DNA from: Paraburkholderia aspalathi
GTDB lineage: Bacteria; Pseudomonadota; Gammaproteobacteria; Burkholderiales; Burkholderiaceae
Direction of reading: 5' to 3'
DNA: 64,000 bases
Assembly: GCF_900116445.1 (NCBI RefSeq)
Contig: NZ_FPBH01000007.1
Span: 1 to 64,000, forward strand
Positions 1-8,754 of this stretch are shown piece after piece. The position numbers and the translations under genes are program-made. Within the stretch, counting starts at the first letter, position 1, and the number at the start of each line of letters is the position of its first letter. Under the pieces are notes generated by a model. The model saw only the letters and a program-made list of their open reading frames with translations. It ran no database searches and had not been told where the DNA came from.

Positions 1-11
1 CTTCTGTCATG

Positions 12-46
12 GATTGCGTCCGCAAAGTTGGGTTGCGGACGCAATC
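12..46. repeat. 14-bp perfect inverted repeat (hairpin)
   Basis: GATTGCGTCCGCAA at 12-25 is matched exactly in reverse complement at 33-46 around a 7-nt loop. It lies just upstream of the IS110-family remnant. It could fold as an RNA hairpin or be a binding site; no T-tract follows on either strand, so it is not a typical intrinsic terminator. Confidence 0.6.
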
Positions 47-73
47 GTGAGCCTTATCAATAACGGAAGCTAG

Positions 74-344
74 GTGTGCGAAATCGCGCGCTTACGAAGC
101 AAGGCAGACAACCGGCGATGCCGGTGGTTGATGGTCGAGCTCGCATGGAGCTGGTTGCGCTTCCAGCCTGGCAGCCACTGGTTCAACCAGCGGTCTGCCG
201 GCCACCGGCAAGCAACTGCGACGCATCGGCATGGTGGCGCTCGCGCGGCGTCCAACGGTTGCTTTGTGCCGCTATCCCGAACACGGTGAAATTCCCGACG
301 GTGGAATACTCAGGCTAGGTGATGTCGACGCGGCGAACACCTGA
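74..344 (+). pseudogene. IS110-family transposase, C-terminal remnant (frameshifted)
   Basis: The first frame reads NRRCRWLMVELAWSWLRFQP, which matches the C-terminal region of IS110-family transposases (usually N-R-R-A-R-W-L-M-V-E-L-A-W). Between about 205 and 216 the homology moves to the next frame, which continues LRRIGMVALARRPTVALCRY and PEHGEIPDGG to a TGA at 344. So this is a broken C-terminal fragment without the catalytic N-terminal DEDD domain. Another IS110-type fragment, an N-terminus, lies in the same orientation at 7524, on the far side of the catabolic cluster. Confidence 0.7.
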
Positions 345-991
345 ACGGCACGGGATTGGCAAATCGTTTTCAACGGCCAACGCGCCCGTAAATCGCTCGG
401 AATACCCGTACGGATAGCTGTTTGAAATAGATGGGGCGCGTCCGTAACGGAGTGATCCGGCACTTTGCGCATGCGACATGAAGTAACTGGCCTGGTTGGC
501 CGGCACGGATAGCGGATCGGCCCGGCACTGGGCGAGTCCGCCAGATACTCTGGCCTAATGACATGACATCGACATGCCAAGTTGCAAAGGTGCATGCCAT
601 CGGCCCGACAACTGCGCTTTCAGGGTTGTCTACCAGGCGGCCTTTCTGGTCGTAGCAGGCGCCCCCGCAGCCCGACCGGTAGACAACCGGTCCTAATAGA
701 TTTCCTTCCCATAACAGAATTTTTCCGTCAACAAGGCATGACTTTCAAGGTCCCATAGAAGAGCGAGTTTGATTTCTTCATTGGGCGCTCTGACGTGATT
801 GACCAAACAAACCAACAACGTGGTAGGGCCTTAAATGGCTCGCACATGCACACTTTCGAATGCGGGGCCTCAACTCCCAATACTTACATGCGCAATACGA
901 TTTCTTGAATTCGTCCAATATCCGTGCGTCAACTGAGCAAATTCGCGGGCTCTCCGCTGTTGCGCGTCTAACGCCTCACGTTACCGCACTG
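345..991. other. Intergenic remnant DNA with a long-loop inverted repeat
   Basis: No convincing gene is visible in this stretch. It probably includes the tail of the IS110-type element. GGTTGTCTACC at 624-634 is repeated in perfect reverse complement at 678-688, giving an 11-bp stem with a 43-nt loop. Short open frames here have no ribosome-binding site or recognisable motif. Confidence 0.5.
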
Positions 992-1507
992 TCATGAAGT
1001 CTTCGCCAGCCCTTCGCTAACCACAGCCTCAGAAAACGCGAGCTTGCTCCGCATTGCTTCATTTGCGGCAGGGCCTGGAACAAACACAAATTCAGGCCAC
1101 GACACTTCCCTGCCCGTCCTACGATCGACTACCTGGAGGTCTGCCGGGATGCCCGTTTCTCGGGCCACCAAGACCGACGCCAGCCCGTCATCGGCAAAAT
1201 ATCGATTGCCGAAAGAATTTAGGCACATCAAGATCGGTCCGAAAGCATGTCCTCTTGGAGTCAAACAATACTCCATCCGGGGAGGGGACTCGCTGTACAT
1301 CCTCCGCTCTAAAAATCCGTTTTCAACCAGCCCTTTCAACCGCCTGCTCAAAATGTTTGGTGAAATACCCAGACTATCCTGGAATTGATCAAAACGCGTG
1401 AGCCCCGTCATTGCGTCCCGCAAGATCAATATGCTCCACCACTCACCGACACATTCGAGAGTGCGCGCGATCGGACACTGCATTGATTGATAGCTTTTCC
1501 GCTTCAT
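992..1507 (-). CDS. HxlR-family winged-helix transcriptional regulator
   Basis: This 171-residue protein has the HxlR layout: an N-terminal CPIARTLECVGEWWSILILR segment (Cys at residue 11, then the conserved G-x-W-W-S/T-I-L-I-L-R helix), followed by a winged helix in which LGISPNILSRRLKGLVENGF is the recognition region, and then the wing strand ending in LTPRG. The C-terminal 60 residues are less conserved. HxlR proteins are dimeric DNA-binding proteins that often sense aldehydes, quinones or phenolics. The gene is divergent from the SDR gene at 1978, across a 470-bp interval that contains paired repeats, so it is the likely local regulator. The effector cannot be read from the sequence. Confidence 0.88.
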   Translation of the reverse strand: MKRKSYQSMQCPIARTLECVGEWWSILILRDAMTGLTRFDQFQDSLGISPNILSRRLKGLVENGFLERRMYSESPPRMEYCLTPRGHAFGPILMCLNSFGNRYFADDGLASVLVARETGIPADLQVVDRRTGREVSWPEFVFVPGPAANEAMRSKLAFSEAVVSEGLAKTS

Positions 1508-1977
1508 TGGACTAGTATAGTTCGGCCACTATCATGATGCAAGCATCCGCAATGCTTGCGATCTGTTCTAACGAACTAGCGCCAATGTGAGGACCTGCCA
1601 CTTCTAGCTCATTGACGAATTCGGCCGAAGTCGTGCGTCGTAGTGGTGACACCCATTGACACGCTCGCCGATGTGGCTACACTACCGGAAACTATCATCA
1701 TGCAAGTAACACGAGGAAACTGCGACCTCGACGTGCCGCAGGCGCGAGGGCCTATTTGTTCAATTGCGCGTGTTTAACGTTGATGGCGCCTTCGCGTCGC
1801 AGGAAAAATGCAAGAAGCGTCGTTACATAGCACACGAACTGCCGACTGCTCACGCGCGGAACGCAAGGGCTTTGCCCGAATTTTTCGTAGGTGTAACGTG
1901 TCCCCGGCTATTTTTGATTCACCGCTGCGACGGCGCGTTCGGTTTTTTTAGATCCTTTTATTAAATTAGGAGTCCAA
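1508..1977. promoter_or_regulatory. Divergent promoter region with repeated boxes and an inverted repeat
   Basis: This 470-bp region separates the HxlR regulator from the SDR-led cluster. ACTATCATGATGCAAG at 1528-1543 recurs with one mismatch at 1691-1706. Next to the first copy is the perfect inverted repeat GCAAGCAT-ccgca-ATGCTTGC (1539-1559). One box sits near the regulator start and the other nearer the catabolic genes, as expected for autoregulated divergent control. The SDR gene has a clear Shine-Dalgarno (AGGAG, about 1967). Binding by the HxlR protein is inference. Confidence 0.5.
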
Positions 1978-2742
1978 ATGCAATATCCGTTTCCAAATTT
2001 TCGCCTTGATGATCAGGTAGCCGTGGTGACTGGTGGTGGGGGTGGTATCGGACGTGCGGTCGCGCATACCTTTGCCGAAGCCGGAGCTCATGTCCTCGTT
2101 CTTGACACGAATTCGTCCGCTGCGGAGTCCGTGGCTCGTGAACTCGGTGCTAGAGGACAGCACGTCGTCGTGGATGTGACAAATGAAGATGACGTGGAAA
2201 GGGTGATGAGTGAAATCGCGAGGCAACATGGCCGTATTAACGTCTTATTCAACAACGCAGGCATCAATCGGCGTAGCACATCGCTCGACCTTTCGGTGGA
2301 CGATTGGAATGCCGTCATCGCTGTAAATATGACAGGTATGTTCCTGTGTGCAAGAGCTGCCGCTCGGCACCTGAAAGCAAGTGGTGGCGGAACAATTGTT
2401 AACACGGCGTCAATACTGGGCCTTTCCGGTGGCTGGTATCCGAACATCGCTTATCAAGCCACCAAGGGTGCGGTTGTCAACATGACACGGTCGTGGGCAG
2501 TGGAATGGGCCCCGTATCACATCCGCGTGAACGCCGTTGCGCCCAGCATCGTTCGGACTGCGATGACCAACGGGCTGACAAGCCAACCCGAGCTGGTCGC
2601 AAAATTCGAAGCGTTGGTACCGCTCGCACGGCTCGGAGAGCCCTGCGATATGACAGGACCAGTGTTGTTCCTAGCAAGCGCTGCTTCTGCTTTTGTGACA
2701 GGTCACATCCTTCCCGTGGACGGCGGCATGATGGCGCAATAG
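1978..2742 (+). CDS. SDR-family NAD(P)-dependent oxidoreductase
   Basis: A classical short-chain dehydrogenase of 254 residues. It has the dinucleotide-binding glycine motif TGGGGGIG near residue 18, an acidic residue at the end of beta-2 (VLVLD, which suggests NAD preference), the NNAG motif, the catalytic serine in NTASILG and the YQATK form of YxxxK. It ends with the usual SDR tail (FVTGHILPVDGGMMAQ). It is preceded by AGGAG and starts the catabolic cluster. With a second SDR, an organic-acid transporter and a porin next to it, it probably oxidises a hydroxyl group in a small imported compound. The substrate cannot be assigned. Confidence 0.9.
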   Translation: MQYPFPNFRLDDQVAVVTGGGGGIGRAVAHTFAEAGAHVLVLDTNSSAAESVARELGARGQHVVVDVTNEDDVERVMSEIARQHGRINVLFNNAGINRRSTSLDLSVDDWNAVIAVNMTGMFLCARAAARHLKASGGGTIVNTASILGLSGGWYPNIAYQATKGAVVNMTRSWAVEWAPYHIRVNAVAPSIVRTAMTNGLTSQPELVAKFEALVPLARLGEPCDMTGPVLFLASAASAFVTGHILPVDGGMMAQ

Positions 2743-3394
2743 CGACGAACTGTTGGATAAGCCTGGCGCCATCGTACTCGCAGCCGGTGCCGATATATCG
2801 GAACTTGCGTCCATTCGACACACGCGTAATAGCCAGGCGAATGATGACTACCGCAACGCTCAGCGCCCGGTTGTTTTCCAATCCTAATAAACTCGCCCTA
2901 CTTGTTGTCTCGGACTAGGAGCAATTCGTTCCTCCACGCTCCGAGTCGGAACAGCGAAGTTAGATGCTGGCAACGACGTCAGGCCGAGGGAAACCTCGAC
3001 TGAGGGAAAACACTGCCGGCCTTGATCCCACACAGTCTTACCGCACTGTTGCATCGCGCTCATTGAAACAGACGCTGCCCCGTTCACCAATGCGATCGGC
3101 AGTTGAAGAATTGCGCAACTGTTGCGCCTAATGCTTGACATGAGTGCGACATGCCTTCTATAGTAGAAGTTACTTTCATAATAGAATCTATGATCCGGCT
3201 GGTGCCGGAACCTTTCAACTTCGAGCCCACGAGAAAACAACCTCCGACATCCAACCGCGAGGACCCTGTCCATTGACGCGACGGCATCCGCCAAGCGTAC
3301 CGATTACTGGATCCGGTTCAGTCGCCCCGCTCCTTCCATGTTCGCGCGCCGGGGCTTCTTCGCTTACCTTCAGTTTAGAAATTTAGGGAACCTA
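2743..3394. promoter_or_regulatory. Intergenic region with sigma-70-like promoter and overlapping palindrome
   Basis: No gene is supported here. TTGACA at 3135-3140 is followed after 18 bp by TATAGT at 3159-3164, a good sigma-70 promoter. The -10 is embedded in the perfect 15-bp palindrome CTTCTATAGTAGAAG (3155-3169), and an ATAATAGAA half-site lies just downstream. This is the likely regulated promoter for the second SDR gene and the transporter, with an untranslated leader of about 220 nt. Confidence 0.55.
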
Positions 3395-4162
3395 ATGATA
3401 TATACGGGATTTGATCTTTCCGGCAGAGTTGCGGTGCTGACAGGTTCAACGTCTGGAATGGGACTGGCGATAGCCCGCGGATTCGCTCAGTGTGGCGCGA
3501 AGGTCGTCGTGTCAAGCAACATTCAAACTGACACGGACAGAGCGGCTCAGTTGCTGCGCGACGAAGGCTTCGAAGCAAAGGGCGTGCGTTGTGACGTCAC
3601 AAACGTGGAAGACATTAATTCCTTTTGCGATACATCCAGGCGGGCTTTCGGCCGAGTGGACATCGTCGTTTGCCAGGCGGCCGGGCCGGCGCCTGTCGGA
3701 GCAATCGCCGATATTCATGTCGACGAGCTTGATGCCTGGTTGCTCACAACCATTAGAAACAACTTGATCCTGATTCGACAGTTTCTCCCTGAAATGAAAG
3801 AGCAACGATACGGCAGCGTCCTTGTCATGTCGAGCATCGCTTCTCTACGAGCGAGCGCGGCTCTCGGCGCTTACGGAGCTGCCAAGGCCGCCATGAACAG
3901 TGTCGTACGGAGCATCGCTGCTGAATGGGGTCAATGGAACATTCGCGCGAATGCGTTGGCGCCCTCAATGGTACGGACAGGTTTCTCACAGGCATTTTGG
4001 ACCAACCCTGATTCCGAGAAAGCGATCGCCGCCAAATCCCCCGCAAATCGGCTTGCGGAGCCAGAAGACATCGTCGGAGCTGCGATTCTTCTTGCCTCAC
4101 CGGCTGGGTCTTATATCTCCGGCCAAACGTTACTTATCGATGGTGGCCGTTCAATCATCTAA
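3395..4162 (+). CDS. SDR-family oxidoreductase
   Basis: A second short-chain dehydrogenase (255 residues from the chosen ATG). The start at 3395 is preferred over an upstream one at 3338 because AGGGA lies just in front of it and the protein then begins in typical SDR fashion (MIYTGFDLSGRVAVLTG). Visible motifs are TGSTSGMG for the cofactor, the Ser in VMSSIAS, and YGAAK as the YxxxK pair. The usual NNAG is replaced by CQAAG, a modest departure. The C-terminus is YISGQTLLIDGG. It lies 52 bp before the transporter gene and is probably cotranscribed with it. The substrate is unknown. Confidence 0.9.
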   Translation: MIYTGFDLSGRVAVLTGSTSGMGLAIARGFAQCGAKVVVSSNIQTDTDRAAQLLRDEGFEAKGVRCDVTNVEDINSFCDTSRRAFGRVDIVVCQAAGPAPVGAIADIHVDELDAWLLTTIRNNLILIRQFLPEMKEQRYGSVLVMSSIASLRASAALGAYGAAKAAMNSVVRSIAAEWGQWNIRANALAPSMVRTGFSQAFWTNPDSEKAIAAKSPANRLAEPEDIVGAAILLASPAGSYISGQTLLIDGGRSII

Positions 4163-4214
4163 CACATTCTTTAGCCAAGAAGCCAGAAACGAAGTCCTAT
4201 AAGAGGAGACAAAC

Positions 4215-5606
4215 ATGTCGCAAATTCAAAGGATCAACGTGCGGTCGTTCATCGATGAACGACCGCTGAGCCGATACCAGTTCATCATCATAACGTTCAT
4301 CTTCCTAGTGATTGCATTCGACGGCATGGATGTTGGAATCATGGGCTTTGCAGCGCCGGAGATTATGCGTAACTGGGGAATTTCAAAACAGGAAATGGGA
4401 TCTGTGCTGAGTGTGGTGTTTTTGGGCGTAACTGCCGGAGCGCTTATCGCTGGTCCTTTCGGCGACCGATACGGGCGCAAGCTCGTTTTAGTCTGCAGCG
4501 TCTTCGTGTTTGGGTCGTTGACGCTTTTTGCCGCGCGTTCAACCGATGTTTCAAGTTTGCTAATTCTCCGGGGAATGGCGGGACTTGGTTTGGGCGCGGC
4601 GCTGCCGAATGCAGTTGCGCTGATGGTTGAGTACGCGCCACACCGCAAACGCTCAATCATCGTGACAATTGTGTACAGTGGCTTTACGGCTGGTGCTGCC
4701 GCGTCGGGCCTTGTAGCAGCATGGCTTATGCCGACGTATGGCTGGCAGGCAACCCTTGCAACGGCAGGGATATTGCCCATCGCGTTGGCAATCGTCCTTG
4801 CTTTTGCCCTTCCAGAGTCGGTCGTATTTTTGACTCTCAGAAAACAAAACATCGAATCAATTCCCAGTATTCTTAAAAAGATCGATCGTGCAGCCATTAT
4901 CGCGCCCAATTCCGAATTTTGGGCCCCGACTTTGGTGAAGCAATCGGCCAAACCACTGACTATTCTTTTGACGAAACAGTATGCGTTTGTTACCGCATTG
5001 CTTTGTCTCGCGTATTTCATGGGCGTGATGGCAACGTACATAATGGTGAATTGGCTTCCTGTCATCGCAAAAGAGGCTGGATTCAGCTTACGACAAGGTG
5101 CAATTATCACCGCCACAATCACGCTTGGGGGTCCGGTCGGGTCCATTTGCATTGGCGCGATAATGGACCGGATGCGCCCGCATTGGGTCCTGGTACTCGC
5201 GTTACTGGTAGCTGCTACGTTTTCGGCCTCGACTAGTGTCGCTCTGAACAATTTCGGATTCCTGTGCATCATTATGTTTGCGCTCGGCTGCTTCTTCCAC
5301 GGCTCGATGACTGGTCTACAGGCACTTTCCGCGACGTCATTTCCAACGGCGGCCAGAGCCACCGGCGTTAGTTGTATGCACGGCATAGGGAGGGTCGGGG
5401 CAATTTGTAGTGGTTCGATCGGCGCAACGATGATGAACCGCGGATGGGCTCTCTCCGAGATCTTTTTGGCTTTGGCCGTACCAATGGTGATCAGCGCACT
5501 TGCGATCGGCCTGTTGGGCGTAAGAGGCAGACATGTGCGCGATCGGACTGAAGACAATTCAGCCGGCCATCCAACAACCACAGCAATGACGTCGTATGAG
5601 TCATAA
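4215..5606 (+). CDS. MFS transporter, aromatic acid:H+ symporter (AAHS) type
   Basis: This 463-residue protein has about 12 hydrophobic helices and the hallmarks of AAHS transporters such as PcaK and BenK. The first helix carries IAFDGMDVGIMGFAAPEI (the D-G-x-D signature), and loop 2-3 has the MFS motif as GPFGDRYGRK. The ATG is preceded by AGAGGAG. It likely imports an aromatic or related organic acid across the inner membrane by proton symport. Its position between two dehydrogenases and a porin fits an uptake-plus-oxidation cluster. The exact substrate is not readable. Confidence 0.88.
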   Translation: MSQIQRINVRSFIDERPLSRYQFIIITFIFLVIAFDGMDVGIMGFAAPEIMRNWGISKQEMGSVLSVVFLGVTAGALIAGPFGDRYGRKLVLVCSVFVFGSLTLFAARSTDVSSLLILRGMAGLGLGAALPNAVALMVEYAPHRKRSIIVTIVYSGFTAGAAASGLVAAWLMPTYGWQATLATAGILPIALAIVLAFALPESVVFLTLRKQNIESIPSILKKIDRAAIIAPNSEFWAPTLVKQSAKPLTILLTKQYAFVTALLCLAYFMGVMATYIMVNWLPVIAKEAGFSLRQGAIITATITLGGPVGSICIGAIMDRMRPHWVLVLALLVAATFSASTSVALNNFGFLCIIMFALGCFFHGSMTGLQALSATSFPTAARATGVSCMHGIGRVGAICSGSIGATMMNRGWALSEIFLALAVPMVISALAIGLLGVRGRHVRDRTEDNSAGHPTTTAMTSYES

Positions 5607-6119
5607 GCTGGAGCTGCAAGCGGAGGCAGAAGCAAAGTCTCGTGCCGGGCGCATCCAATGCGCAGAACCTGCCCCAGTCCTGTCGCTGCCTTCGTGCTTT
5701 GCTCACAAATCAATTATCCCAAGAATCAAGTAGAAAGGGTGCATCAGTGATGCGATTCGCTTGATCTAGCAATTTCTGCACGCAGTCACATTCCGGCTCC
5801 CGCCGAACAGATTTCTTTGCTCTGGATAGGGTGGCAATTGTATTCAGCAGGGACGGATACGTAGCCGGTAGGAGCGCTGCTTCACGTCAGTTCACGGCTC
5901 ACCGTGAGCCGACGAGCGCCGGAGTATCAAGGTCTTGGCACGGATACTCAACCTATGCGGATGCAGACGTGCAATGGCCAGACGTTCTTCCGATTGAAGT
6001 TGTTGGTACCAAGTTCTTTCGCGCATTGCAGCATCTTATACGAGACAGGTCTTGCACTTCAGATTTCAAGCCGCCCCAAAATACAAAAAGGGTGGCTTGC
6101 TAAGGCACAGGAGATCAAA
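5607..6119. other. Intergenic region upstream of the porin
   Basis: No gene is visible. A small palindrome, GCATCAGTGATGC (5741-5753), lies between AATCAAG and CTTGATC arms and may act as a weak terminator for the transporter gene or as a binding site. The porin's ribosome-binding site (AGGAG) lies just before 6120. Confidence 0.4.
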
Positions 6120-7325
6120 ATGAAACACTACCAAAAATGCAAAGCAATTGTCGTCACGGCAATCATTCTATCAGCCGTGACAGCCTACGCGCAAAGCAGC
6201 GTGACGGTGTATGGATTGGTCGACGATGTGATTGTTTATCAAAATAATCAAGCGCCGATTGGCTCGACAAGCGGCGGTCATTCAAACGTAAAACTCGTAT
6301 CCGGTGTCAGTCGCTTCGGCATTAAAGGCGAAGAAGACCTCGGGAGCGGAACAAAATCCGTTTTTCAACTTGAGTCAGGTTTTAATACAAATACTGGCAG
6401 CCAACAATTCACCAACGCTATGTTTGGTCGACAAGCTTGGGTGGGCATAAATAATTCATCGTTCGGTATGGTGACAATGGGTCGCCAATATACATCTTAC
6501 TTTACGCTTTTGCAGCCCTATAGTCCGATGGTCTGGATGACTGGATTCTTCGGTGCTCATCCTGGCGACCTGGATTCTCTAGACACAGTCTATCGAGCAA
6601 ACAATTCGATCGTGTACAGATCTCCAAGTCTCTCCGGCTTTAGTTTCAGTGGATCATATTCGCTTGGCGGCGTGCCGGGTAGTATCAACCGGGGCTTTAC
6701 GTGGAGTGGAGCAGTTCAGTATGCGACCGCCAACTTTGGGATTGCAGCCGGAATTCAACGAATCGGCAACTCGACACCCGGCGGCGGCATTTGGGGCACA
6801 GATTCAACCACGAATTCCAATGGGCAACCAGGCGTATCTGCTGTAACGAACGGCTATCAAACCGCGCAGGCACAGCAGCGCATCGCGGTAACCGGTGACT
6901 ATGCGTTGACTAATGTGTTGGATCTTTCTGCATCATATTCGAACGTTCAATACATCCCAGGCGTCAATTCGAAGTTTTCCAATACAGCAACCTTCAACAC
7001 AGGAGGGACCGTTCTGCATTGGAAGGCGACACCAGCGTGGGACCTCGCCGCAAGCTACAGCTACACGCGGGCTACCAAGGCGAACGGAATCACCAACCCG
7101 GCACAGTATCACGAGTTTAATCTAGCCCAATACTACTCGTTATCAAAGCGCACTACGCTTTTCGCAGTACAGGCGTTTGAGCGTGCGCACGGGAAGACGC
7201 TCGGGACAGAAGGTGGGAGTAGCATCATCGACGCAACAGCTGTCGTAGGCGACGGCTTTCAGGGCGCGCCTTCATCGTCAAGAAATCAAATCGCCCTAGG
7301 TGCCGGCATATTTGTTAGGTTCTAG
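6120..7325 (+). CDS. Gram-negative general porin (Burkholderia type)
   Basis: The start at 6120 follows CAGGAGATCAAA and begins a clean Sec signal peptide (MKHYQKCKAIVVTAIILSAV, cleaved after TAYA). The mature protein begins QSSVTVYGLVDDVIVY, the usual first strand of Burkholderia trimeric porins. It continues with SRFGIKGEEDLGSGTKSVFQ and GRQAWVGINN, and ends IALGAGIFVRF with a terminal Phe for BAM recognition. At 401 residues it has normal family length. It forms an outer-membrane beta-barrel channel and probably lets the substrate of the neighbouring transporter into the periplasm. A longer upstream frame from 5904 lacks a signal peptide and was rejected. Confidence 0.92.
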   Translation: MKHYQKCKAIVVTAIILSAVTAYAQSSVTVYGLVDDVIVYQNNQAPIGSTSGGHSNVKLVSGVSRFGIKGEEDLGSGTKSVFQLESGFNTNTGSQQFTNAMFGRQAWVGINNSSFGMVTMGRQYTSYFTLLQPYSPMVWMTGFFGAHPGDLDSLDTVYRANNSIVYRSPSLSGFSFSGSYSLGGVPGSINRGFTWSGAVQYATANFGIAAGIQRIGNSTPGGGIWGTDSTTNSNGQPGVSAVTNGYQTAQAQQRIAVTGDYALTNVLDLSASYSNVQYIPGVNSKFSNTATFNTGGTVLHWKATPAWDLAASYSYTRATKANGITNPAQYHEFNLAQYYSLSKRTTLFAVQAFERAHGKTLGTEGGSSIIDATAVVGDGFQGAPSSSRNQIALGAGIFVRF

Positions 7326-7409
7326 CTGGATGGCCACTGCGCGCGAATTCTATATATCGAGATTGGCTTGCGCTGATGCCCTATTCTCACGACGAACGGA
7401 CTTTGTTTA

Positions 7410-7523
7410 AAGAATGAAAGGGACTTCCCCCCGTCCCGAGGCTTCGGCGGAAGCCGCGAGTCGGCATCAATCTGCCAAGAAGAAGTTGCGAACTTTCATC
7501 GACACCAGCGAGAGGGGAAGTCC
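7410..7523 (+). ncRNA. Structured leader of an IS110-type element (possible bridge-RNA remnant)
   Basis: Just upstream of the IS110-type N-terminus are two compact hairpins: GGGAC/GTCCC (7420-7437) and GGCTTC-ggcg-GAAGCC (7440-7455). IS110-family elements encode a structured non-coding bridge RNA in the non-coding end next to the recombinase gene. Position and structure fit a remnant of such a region, but guide loops cannot be identified without the intact relative. Confidence 0.3.
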
Positions 7524-8108
7524 ATGCCATTTGTCACTATCGGAATCGATCTTGCCAAGAATGTATTCGCCGTTCATGGTGTGGACGAGTACGGCATATG
7601 CCCAAACAGCCAGGTCGCTGGGCAGTCCATGCCGTACTTCGCTGCGCTTTACGACATCGAGCACGACGCGGCAGTGCTGGACGCCGAGAGCGCCACAGGG
7701 TCCGCCGGAGCCGGGCCAATCCGGTGTGCGACACACTTTTACGAATGGACGGTGGCGCAGCGCAAGCTGGTTTCCGAAGGTTCAGCGATTGCGAAAGCGC
7801 TGGACTACAGTCTCAAGCGTTGGGAGGCACTCACGCATTATCTCGACGACGGGCACGTGCCTATAGAAGACAACCTAGAAAACCGGATACGGCCATGGGC
7901 CATCGGCAGAGCCTCGTGGCTGTTCAGTGACACCGTTGCCGGTGCGAAGGCCAGCGCGATGATCTATAGCCTGGTGCTCACGTGCCGCGCGTGCAACGTC
8001 GAGCCCTATGCGTATCTCTTGCATGTGTTTACCGAGCTGCCGAAACGGCCGCCCAATGCAGACATCACCGATCTTCTGCCATTCAACTTCTCGCCATCGA
8101 CGCCTTGA
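7524..8108 (+). pseudogene. Chimeric transposase remnant: IS110 N-terminus joined to IS66 C-terminus
   Basis: Residues 1-22 (MPFVTIGIDLAKNVFAVHGV) match the start of IS110-family transposases, including the first catalytic Asp in GIDLAKN. From about residue 36 (7630) the protein instead reads PYFAALYDIEHDAA, then ALDYSLKRWEALTHYLDDG, ENRIRPWAIGR and YSLVLTCRACNVEPYAYL, which is the C-terminal half of an IS66 TnpC transposase. The frame is open for 194 residues, but both parents are mostly missing, so it should not be an active transposase. It records a junction between two insertion-sequence families at the right edge of the catabolic cluster. Confidence 0.75.
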
Positions 8109-8233
8109 GCGTGTGACATCGATTGATCCCCAAGCGTATTAACGCGACTCGCGAAAATCATCGCAGCGCGGTAAGCGCAGATCCAGCGCGACGCAACCTT
8201 ATCGGTCCAGTGTGTCAGATTGAGCGCTTACGC

Positions 8234-8735
8234 TCGACCGCCCGCCAGCACGGTCATGGGTAGCGGCTCGCGCGTCAGCCTTTGATAATACGACCGTAGA
8301 CGGAAAGCAAAAGGCGCAGCGCAACTCACCTGCGGCTCTTGTGCCGAGCAACCGGGCAGGTTACCGTCAGGCGCCCCCATCGAATTGCTCACCTCGACTG
8401 GCGAGCACCAAATTGCACGAAATCGGACTTGGGCGCCGCGATAGCCCGACGCCTACCCCGTTGACCTCCGGGTAGTCGTGCTGTTCGCCAGAATGCCCGC
8501 GTATCAAGGGATGCTACGCGTCCCCCGCCAGCATCTTCGCGGATGGCGGATGAACGATCGTCTGCGAATCAAGCGTGCCGTGCTTGCCAGGCGTTTCGAT
8601 ACGAAAATCTGCATATTCTCGACCGCCCGCATGGACTCCACACATCGCCGTGTCGGTCTTCGCCTAGCGATTGTCTTGGATTTTAGGATGACCTTTCCGT
8701 GTTCGAGTCACGCTAAACCTGGTGCCTACACGTCT
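8234..8735. repeat. About 500-bp direct repeat, copy 1
   Basis: This segment matches 19488-19987 base for base with scattered substitutions and only tiny indels; about 85% identity by eye over a 180-base sample. Long exact stretches include GAGCAACCGGGCAGGTTACC and ATAGCCCGACGCCTACCC. The substitutions hit all codon positions, so it looks non-coding even though short frames cross it. Copy 1 sits between the IS66-like remnant and the recombinase remnant. Confidence 0.85.
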
Positions 8736-8754
8736 CTAACACGTAATCCCCTAC

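Noticed and set aside
272..595. Minus-strand frame of 107 codons over the IS110 remnant tail
   Set aside because: Low-complexity and without motifs; it overlaps the frameshifted transposase remnant on the other strand.
4226..5713. 495-codon minus-strand frame opposite the AAHS transporter
   Set aside because: Antisense of a complete transporter; no recognisable motif.
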